Positions 58,861-64,000 of a stretch of 64,000 nt of DNA are shown piece by piece. This DNA comes from Dechloromonas sp. (lineage in GTDB: Bacteria; Pseudomonadota; Gammaproteobacteria; Burkholderiales; Rhodocyclaceae). The notes beneath the pieces are model-generated. The model had not been told where the DNA came from and did not search any database. It was given only the letters and a program-made list of their open reading frames with translations. The stretch lies in the NCBI GenBank assembly GCA_028687035.1, contig JAQUAX010000006.1, positions 62,001-126,000 of the forward strand. Direction: 5' to 3'. A program made the translations under genes and the position numbers. Numbering within the stretch: position 1 is the stretch's first letter; each line of letters begins with the position of its first letter.

Positions 58861-59675
58861 GCTTTCACCTCATCAACGCCGCGGCGGATATCGGCCACCA
58901 GCGCGCGCACGTTGGCGCAGGCGCTGCTCCGGTCGCCGTTCGCGGTCGACTTCTCGATTTCTTCAATAATCCGGCTGCCGACGACGACGGCGTCGGCAAA
59001 ACCGGCGATGCGTTTCGCCGTCGCGGCGTCGCGGATGCCGAAGCCGACGCCGACCGGCAGACCGGTCTTCTCGCGGATCGCCGGCAGGCGCTCGGCGACC
59101 GCATCGACGTTCAGCGCGCCGGAGCCGGTGACCCCGGCCAGCGACACGTAATAGACATAGCCGCTGGCGATGCCGGCAACCTGGGCGATGCGTTCCGCGG
59201 TCGACGTCGGCGCGATCAGGAAAATCGGATCCATGCCCTGCGCCTTCATCGCGGCGCCGAATTTCTCGGCCTCTTCCGGCGGGTAATCGACGACCAGCAC
59301 GCCATCGACGCCCGCGGTCGACGCTGCCGCGGCGAACTTTTCCAGCCCCATCGCCTCGATCGGATTGGCGTAGCCCATCAGCACGACCGGCGTATTGGCG
59401 TCGGTCTTGCGGAATTCGGCGACCAGTTCGAGCACGATGCGCAGCTTCATTCCCCTGGCCAGCGCCCGCTCGGAGGCGCGCTGGATGGTCGGGCCGTCGG
59501 CCATCGGATCGGAGAACGGCACGCCGAGTTCGATGACGTCGGCGCCGGCTTCGACCAGCGCCTGCATCAGCGGCACCGTCAGTTCGGCATCCGGATCGCC
59601 GGCGGTGATGAAGGGAATCAGCGCCTTGCGGCCCTCGCCTTGCAGGCGGGCAAAGGTGGTTTGAATGCGCGACAT
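58857..59675 (-). CDS. trpA: Tryptophan synthase alpha chain
   Basis: TrpA cleaves indole-3-glycerol phosphate and channels indole to TrpB. The 272-residue TIM barrel has the catalytic Glu 49 and Asp 60 in [14 protein letters not shown], and the phosphate loop [13 protein letters not shown]. It overlaps trpB by one base (stop/start TGATG) and accD by four bases. Confidence 0.98.
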   Translation of the reverse strand: MSRIQTTFARLQGEGRKALIPFITAGDPDAELTVPLMQALVEAGADVIELGVPFSDPMADGPTIQRASERALARGMKLRIVLELVAEFRKTDANTPVVLMGYANPIEAMGLEKFAAAASTAGVDGVLVVDYPPEEAEKFGAAMKAQGMDPIFLIAPTSTAERIAQVAGIASGYVYYVSLAGVTGSGALNVDAVAERLPAIREKTGLPVGVGFGIRDAATAKRIAGFADAVVVGSRIIEEIEKSTANGDRSSACANVRALVADIRRGVDEVKA

Positions 59676-60880
59676 CAGAATACGATCCCCGACTTCTCGG
59701 CCACGGTATGCATGTCCTTGTCACCCCGGCCGGAGAGGTTGACCAGCAGAATCTTGTCCTTGGCAAGCTGAGGCGCCAGCTTCATCGCGTAGGCGATGGC
59801 GTGGCTCGACTCCAGCGCCGGGATGATGCCTTCCAGGCGGCACAGGTCGTGGAAGGCCTTCAGCGCCTCGTCGTCGCGGATCGGCTGGTATTCGGCGCGG
59901 CCGATGTCCTTCAGCCACGCGTGTTCCGGGCCGACGCCCGGATAGTCGAGGCCGGCCGAGACCGAATGCGTCTCGATGATCTGGCCGTCGTCGTCCTGCA
60001 GCAGGTAGGTGCGGTTGCCGTGCAGCACGCCGGGCACGCCGGCGGTCAGCGACGCCGCGTGCATCCCGGTCTCGATGCCGGAACCGGCGGCCTCGACGCC
60101 GATCAGGCGGACGCCCTCGACATTGATGTACGGATAGAAGATGCCCATCGCGTTGGAACCGCCGCCGACCGCGGCGATCACCGCATCCGGCTGTCGGCCG
60201 GCCATTTCCGGCATCTGGACCAGGCATTCCTCGCCGATCACCTTCTGGAAGTCGCGGACCAGCATCGGGTAGGGATGCGGGCCGGCGACCGTGCCGATGA
60301 TGTAGAAGGTGTTGTGGATGTTGGTGACCCAGTCGCGCATCGCTTCGTTCAGCGCGTCCTTCAGCGTCTTCGAGCCGGACTCGACCGGCACGACGGTGGC
60401 GCCGAGCAGCTTCATCCGGTACACGTTGGCGGCCTGGCGGCGGACGTCCTCGCTGCCCATGTAGACGACGCATTCCATGCCGTAGCGCGCGGCGACCGTC
60501 GCGGTCGCGACGCCGTGCTGGCCGGCACCGGTCTCGGCGATGACGCGCGGCTTGCCCATGCGCTTGGCCAGCATCGCCTGGCCGATGCAGTTGTTCACCT
60601 TGTGCGCGCCGGTGTGGTTCAGGTCTTCGCGCTTCAGGTAGATCTGGGCGCCGCCGCAGACCTCGGACAGGCGTTTCGCGTGGTAGATCGGCGACGGGCG
60701 GCCGACGAAGTGCTTCAGTTCGTATTCGTATTCGGCGCGGAAGGCCGGGTCGGCCTGCGCCGCGGCATAGGCCGCCTTCAGTTCGTCGAGCGCGCCGAAC
60801 AGCGTTTCGGCGACGAAGACGCCACCGTAGGGACCGAAGTGGCCGCTGGCGTCGGGAAAACGATAGGGGGTCTGGGACAT
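59675..60880 (-). CDS. trpB: Tryptophan synthase beta chain
   Basis: TrpB condenses indole with serine using PLP. The 401-residue protein has its PLP lysine in [11 protein letters not shown] (Lys near 94), the substrate loop AETGAGQHG and the phosphate-binding GGGSNAMG. The start [20 protein letters not shown] at 60880 is preceded by CAGGAGAT. Open frame further upstream is not family-like. A 123-base gap with a small hairpin separates it from trpF. Confidence 0.98.
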   Translation of the reverse strand: MSQTPYRFPDASGHFGPYGGVFVAETLFGALDELKAAYAAAQADPAFRAEYEYELKHFVGRPSPIYHAKRLSEVCGGAQIYLKREDLNHTGAHKVNNCIGQAMLAKRMGKPRVIAETGAGQHGVATATVAARYGMECVVYMGSEDVRRQAANVYRMKLLGATVVPVESGSKTLKDALNEAMRDWVTNIHNTFYIIGTVAGPHPYPMLVRDFQKVIGEECLVQMPEMAGRQPDAVIAAVGGGSNAMGIFYPYINVEGVRLIGVEAAGSGIETGMHAASLTAGVPGVLHGNRTYLLQDDDGQIIETHSVSAGLDYPGVGPEHAWLKDIGRAEYQPIRDDEALKAFHDLCRLEGIIPALESSHAIAYAMKLAPQLAKDKILLVNLSGRGDKDMHTVAEKSGIVF

Positions 60881-60906
60881 GGAACGATCTCCTGAAAATG
60901 ACAATG

Positions 60907-60928
60907 GGAAACGGACGGATGCGTTTCC
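60907..60928 (-). promoter_or_regulatory. Small hairpin in the trpF-trpB gap
   Basis: GGAAACG and CGTTTCC (seven pairs, eight-base loop) lie 27 bases before the trpB ATG, within a 123-base gap unusual for this tightly packed run. There is no U-run, so it is not a terminator. It may be a leader structure or chance. Confidence 0.35.
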
Positions 60929-61003
60929 GCGTTCAGGGGTGATTCGCCAGGTGACGCCGCCAACAGGTTCGGGTGATGCCACCCGCTGATTCCCGCATGT
61001 TCC

Positions 61004-61660
61004 TCATCCTTCGCTGATCGCCGTATCGGCCGCCCGAACGGCGGCGACGAAGGCGGCGATCCTGTCGTGATCCTTGATGCCCTTGCCCGAGCTCCCGTCG
61101 ATTTCGACGCCCGACGACACGTCGACCGCGACCGGCCGGACGCGGCGTACCGCATCGCCGACATTGGCCGCGTTCAGGCCGCCGGAAAGCACCAGGAAGC
61201 CCGGCAGGTCCGGCGGAATCAGCGTCCAGTCGAAAACGTGGCCGCCGCCGCCGTAACCTTCGACGAAGGCATCCAGCAACAGGCCCCGGGCGTCCGGGAA
61301 CGAGCGGGCGAATTCTACCAGATCGAGCCCCGCCCTCACCCGGGCCGCCTTCAGATAAGGCCTTGAAAACTGTCGGCAATAGGCGGCAGGCTCGTCGCCG
61401 TGGAACTGCAGCACGTTGATCGGCACCGCGTCGCAGACGGCGCGCACGGTCTCCGGCGTCTCGTTGACGAACAGGCCGACGACATCGACGAAGGGCGGAA
61501 TGCGCCGGGCGAGTTCGGCGGCGCGGGCCGGCGCGACGTAGCGCGGGCTGGGCGGATAGAACACGAAACCGATCGCGTCGGCGCCGGCGGCGACCGCGAC
61601 ATCGACATCCTGTTCGCGGGTCAGGCCGCAGATCTTGATACGGGTCTTGCAGTGGCTCAT
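61004..61660 (-). CDS. trpF: Phosphoribosylanthranilate isomerase
   Basis: TrpF isomerises N-(5'-phosphoribosyl)anthranilate in tryptophan synthesis. The 218-residue TIM barrel has the catalytic cysteine in IKICGLTRE (Cys near 11), the aspartate region LLLDAFVEGYGGGGHVFDW and the phosphate loops LSGGLNAANV and VDVSSGVE. It overlaps truA by four bases. Other trp genes (EDC) are not in this window. Confidence 0.97.
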   Translation of the reverse strand: MSHCKTRIKICGLTREQDVDVAVAAGADAIGFVFYPPSPRYVAPARAAELARRIPPFVDVVGLFVNETPETVRAVCDAVPINVLQFHGDEPAAYCRQFSRPYLKAARVRAGLDLVEFARSFPDARGLLLDAFVEGYGGGGHVFDWTLIPPDLPGFLVLSGGLNAANVGDAVRRVRPVAVDVSSGVEIDGSSGKGIKDHDRIAAFVAAVRAADTAISEG

Positions 61661-62445
61661 TTCAGCATGCCGTCGAGGAAATCGTCGTCCGGGTCGGGCA
61701 GGCCCCAGTGCGGCTCGTAGACCGGGCCGCGGAAATACAGGCCGTCCGGCGAAAAGGTCGGCGCCGCCAGCTTGCGGTCCTTCATCTGCAGCAGTTCGTC
61801 GACCCAGCCCGGCGGCTGCGCCCCCTTGCCGATGTAGACCAGCGTGCCGACCAGGTTGCGCACCATGTGGTGCAGGAAGGCCGAGGCCTCGAAGTCGAAG
61901 ACGAACAGCGAGCCGCACTGCCGTACCGTCGCCCGGGTCATCGTCTTGACCGGCGACTTGGCCTGGCATTCGGCAGCGCGGAAGGCCGAGAAATCGTGCT
62001 CGCCGGGCAGTCGACCGCAGGCGGCCTGCATCGCGGCCAGGTCGAGCTCGCCGTGGAACCAGCCGAGCCGCCCCTGCCACAGCCCCGGGCGCTGCGGCCG
62101 GTTGAGCAGCAGGTAGCGGTAGCGCCGGCCGCGCGCGCTGAAGCGCGCATGGAATTCATCGCCGACCGGCTGCGCCCAGCGCACCGCGACGCCGTCCGGC
62201 AGGTGCGTGTTGACGCCGCGCACCCACGCGGTGACCGGCCGTTCGACCGGCGAATCGAAATGCACGACCTGCTGCGTCGCGTGCACGCCGGCATCGGTCC
62301 GCCCGGCGCACAGCACGCCGACCGGCGTGCCGACGATTTTCGCCAGCGCCGCCTGCAGCGCGTCCTGCACGGTACCGCCGCCGGCCTGGCTCTGCCAGCC
62401 GCGGAAGGCGGTGCCGCAATATTCCAGCCCGAGCGCGATTCTCAC
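61657..62445 (-). CDS. truA: tRNA pseudouridine synthase A
   Basis: TruA makes pseudouridine at tRNA positions 38-40. The 262-residue protein has the catalytic aspartate in CAGRTDAGVHA (Asp near 51) and the later FSAFRAAECQAKSPVKTM and FLHHMVRNLVGTLV. The start is GTG at 62445, overlapping the upstream stop as GTGA. The open frame further upstream belongs to other frames of the EcfT-like gene. Confidence 0.96.
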   Translation of the reverse strand: MRIALGLEYCGTAFRGWQSQAGGGTVQDALQAALAKIVGTPVGVLCAGRTDAGVHATQQVVHFDSPVERPVTAWVRGVNTHLPDGVAVRWAQPVGDEFHARFSARGRRYRYLLLNRPQRPGLWQGRLGWFHGELDLAAMQAACGRLPGEHDFSAFRAAECQAKSPVKTMTRATVRQCGSLFVFDFEASAFLHHMVRNLVGTLVYIGKGAQPPGWVDELLQMKDRKLAAPTFSPDGLYFRGPVYEPHWGLPDPDDDFLDGMLK

Positions 62446-63035
62446 AGCATCACCATGCCGGCAAGCGCCAGACCGGCCGCGGCGACGGCCAGCGTATCGC
62501 GCGCCGCCCAGTGCGGCAGCGCCAGCCGCAGCACGTCGGGACCGCCGGCGAATTCGGCGCCGCCGGCCAGCATGCGCTTCCAGGCGCCCTTCTCCGGCTT
62601 CTGCTGCAGGTTTTCGAGAACCAGCGCCAGGCGGACAACCAGACGCTCGCTGTCGATGCGCAGCACATGCAACGGACGCAACAGCCCCCACAGGCCGCTG
62701 ACCAGCTCGTCGCGCCCGAGCCGGGCGAACAGCCAGGCCAGGCAACCGAGCATCGCGACCAGCCGCGCCGCGTGCAGGCCGGCTTCGGCAATGCCTTCCC
62801 AGGTCGGCATCCAGGCCGAATCGAGCAGCGCCTCGCCCGGCGTGTGGTAGGCGAGGATCAGCCACAGGCTGAGCAGCAGCCAGCGGGCGCGCCACAGGTA
62901 GCCCGCCCAGCGGCGGGCCGTACCGGCGGCGAGCAGCGCGGCGCCAAGCCCGCCGAGAACGGCGTAGCCGGCGGACTGGATGCCGATCACGGCAAGCAGC
63001 CAGACGATCAGCACGGTAGTGGGATGCAGCGGCAA
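62442..63035 (-). CDS. CbiQ/EcfT-like membrane protein
   Basis: The 197-residue protein has four to five hydrophobic helices (begins (M)PLHPTTVLIVWLLAVIGI) and resembles the transmembrane T component of energy-coupling-factor transporters. I do not see the Ala-Arg-Gly coupling motifs that contact the ATPases, and no ecfA or S-component gene is near. Its real role is therefore open. The start is TTG at 63035 with GGAG six bases upstream. It overlaps truA, and a terminator separates it from fimV. Confidence 0.65.
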   Translation of the reverse strand: MPLHPTTVLIVWLLAVIGIQSAGYAVLGGLGAALLAAGTARRWAGYLWRARWLLLSLWLILAYHTPGEALLDSAWMPTWEGIAEAGLHAARLVAMLGCLAWLFARLGRDELVSGLWGLLRPLHVLRIDSERLVVRLALVLENLQQKPEKGAWKRMLAGGAEFAGGPDVLRLALPHWAARDTLAVAAAGLALAGMVML

Positions 63036-63051
63036 GAGGGACTCCGGAAAT

Positions 63052-63079
63052 GCACGGGGCCCCTTGCGGGGCCCCGTGC
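63052..63079 (-). terminator. Hairpin terminator after fimV
   Basis: GCACGGGGCCCC and GGGGCCCCGTGC form a perfect 12-pair stem with a four-base loop, in the 64-base gap after fimV. The following minus-strand bases are only weakly T-rich (ATTTCC), so termination may be partial. Confidence 0.7.
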
Positions 63080-63099
63080 CTGGTTCGCAATCCGCGATT

Positions 63100-64000
63100 T
63101 TAACCGCTGATCCGGCCGAGAATGGCCTGCGCCTGCTCGACGAGATCCGGCGAGCCTTCGCCGATGACTTCCTGCAGCAATTCGCGGGCGCCCTCGAGAT
63201 CCCCCATTTCCTCGTAGGCCTTGGCCAGATCGAGCTTGGTATTGACCTCTTCCCATTGCGCATCGCGGACCACCGGCGCCGCAGCGGATGGCACTTCCTC
63301 GGCCGCCGCAAGCGGCTCCACGACGGGCTCCACCACCGGCGGGGCCGGCGGCTCGACCGCGAGATCGAGATTGATGGCGCCGAGGTCGAAAGCCGGCGGC
63401 GGCTCGACCTGCCTGGCCTGGCCGACGAACAGCGACTCGGCCAGCCCGGCCTCGAGACCGGCTTCCGGCTCGACGGGCTCGACCACTGCGGGCGACGGCG
63501 GGGAGAGTTCCTCGACGACCATTTCAGGCATCTCGGGCATCTCGATGTCGAAATCGAAATCGACCAGGGTTTCTTCGCTGGAAGCGTCCGGCGCCGGCTT
63601 GACGGCCTCGGGCGCAGGCATTTCGATGTCCGCGATTTCCACCGGCGCACTCGCCTCGACGACGGGCGCCTCGGCCGGCGCTTCCGGCGCTTCGATGGAA
63701 GTCAGCTCAACGGAAAATTCGGGGAACTCCTCGTGGACCGGCGCCTCCGGCTCGGAGGCCGGCGCAGGCTCGGACTCCGCCGGCGTTCCGAGATCGAAGG
63801 CGAGCAGATTGTCGTCCTCGACCGCAGCCGGCGCCGGAGACGGCGCCTCGGCGGCCAGCGGCTCGACGCCGCCCAGGTCGAAATCGAGGCTCATCGCATC
63901 TTCCGCGGTATCGACGGTTTCACCGCGACCGACGGCCGCTTCCGGCTCGGGGATGATCGTTTCGGGCCCCGCCGGTTCGGCTTCGACAGGCTGCAGCTCG
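63100..64000 (-). CDS. fimV: FimV family protein (C-terminal part, cut by window edge)
   Basis: The open frame runs to the right edge without a stop, giving 299 C-terminal residues of a larger protein. They are very acidic and Pro/Ala/Glu-rich, with repeats of the type FDLG (for example MSLDFDLGGVEP and LLAFDLGTP). They end in the FimV C-terminal TPR-like domain, AKAYEEMGDLEGARELLQEV followed by QAQAILGRISG. FimV proteins are inner-membrane, peptidoglycan-binding organisers of cell poles and type IV pili. Position next to truA is the conserved one. The N-terminal LysM region is outside the window. Confidence 0.92.
   Translation of the reverse strand, partial: ELQPVEAEPAGPETIIPEPEAAVGRGETVDTAEDAMSLDFDLGGVEPLAAEAPSPAPAAVEDDNLLAFDLGTPAESEPAPASEPEAPVHEEFPEFSVELTSIEAPEAPAEAPVVEASAPVEIADIEMPAPEAVKPAPDASSEETLVDFDFDIEMPEMPEMVVEELSPPSPAVVEPVEPEAGLEAGLAESLFVGQARQVEPPPAFDLGAINLDLAVEPPAPPVVEPVVEPLAAAEEVPSAAAPVVRDAQWEEVNTKLDLAKAYEEMGDLEGARELLQEVIGEGSPDLVEQAQAILGRISG

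Noticed and set aside
60933..61010. Possible trp leader peptide and attenuator before trpB
   Set aside because: Only one Trp codon and no tandem Trp codons, no terminator/antiterminator pair with a U-run. Kept only as a low-interest gap observation.

Overview
The window is a GC-rich chromosomal segment of a betaproteobacterium, most likely a member of the Rhodocyclales. I infer this from three things: the gene order tpiA-secG-tRNA-Leu-nuoA...M, the neighbourhood fimV-truA-trpF-trpB-trpA-accD-folC-SPOR-cvpA-purF-metZ, and a chemoreceptor with a periplasmic c-type haem motif. No species is named because nothing in the sequence settles it. Coding density is very high, many genes overlap by 1-11 bases at their stops and starts, and TTG or GTG starts are common (glmM, carA, lpxH, recQ, folC, truA, the EcfT-like gene). 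I see no insertion sequence, prophage, CRISPR array, integrase or recognised defence operon. This is core chromosome.

Layout. 1-13.5 kb (minus): tpiA, secG and tRNA-Leu(GAG) lead into the respiratory complex I operon nuoABCDEFGHIJKLM, cut by the left edge inside nuoM. 13.5-18.3 kb (minus): glmM, folP, ftsH and rlmE, serving cell-wall precursor, folate, membrane proteolysis and rRNA methylation. yhbY diverges from rlmE. 18.7-25.5 kb (minus): a small DUF4149 membrane protein, greA, carB, carA, dapB and bamE. 25.6-26.7 kb (plus): fur and a GDT1/TMEM165-type cation transporter. 26.7-29.2 kb (minus): recN and nadK.

29.3-40.1 kb (plus): hrcA-hemH, then trxC, an EF-hand-like protein of unknown function and a haem-c chemoreceptor, then the heat-shock genes grpE, dnaK and dnaJ. 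Strong sigma-32-type promoters precede both grpE and dnaK. A tandem palindromic repeat has copied the last codons of dnaJ. A branched-chain-amino-acid-type binding protein follows. cysS (minus) faces it across a shared terminator. 41.6-47.6 kb (plus): an envelope operon made of a TPR/NTF2-like protein, an L,D-transpeptidase and two cyclophilins, running into lpxH and recQ through overlapping starts.

47.6-64 kb (minus): a lone trypsin-like peptidase, an acyl-CoA ligase, rhlE, an HD-GYP protein, metZ, purF, cvpA, a SPOR protein, folC, accD, trpA, trpB, trpF, truA, an EcfT-like membrane protein and the C-terminus of FimV, which runs off the right edge.

I did not find a convincing new multi-gene system. 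The observations most worth a second look are the haem-c chemoreceptor with its trxC/EF-hand neighbours, the tandem repeat at the dnaJ 3' end, the nested dyad over the trxC ribosome-binding site, and the L,D-transpeptidase pair sharing a C-terminal domain.
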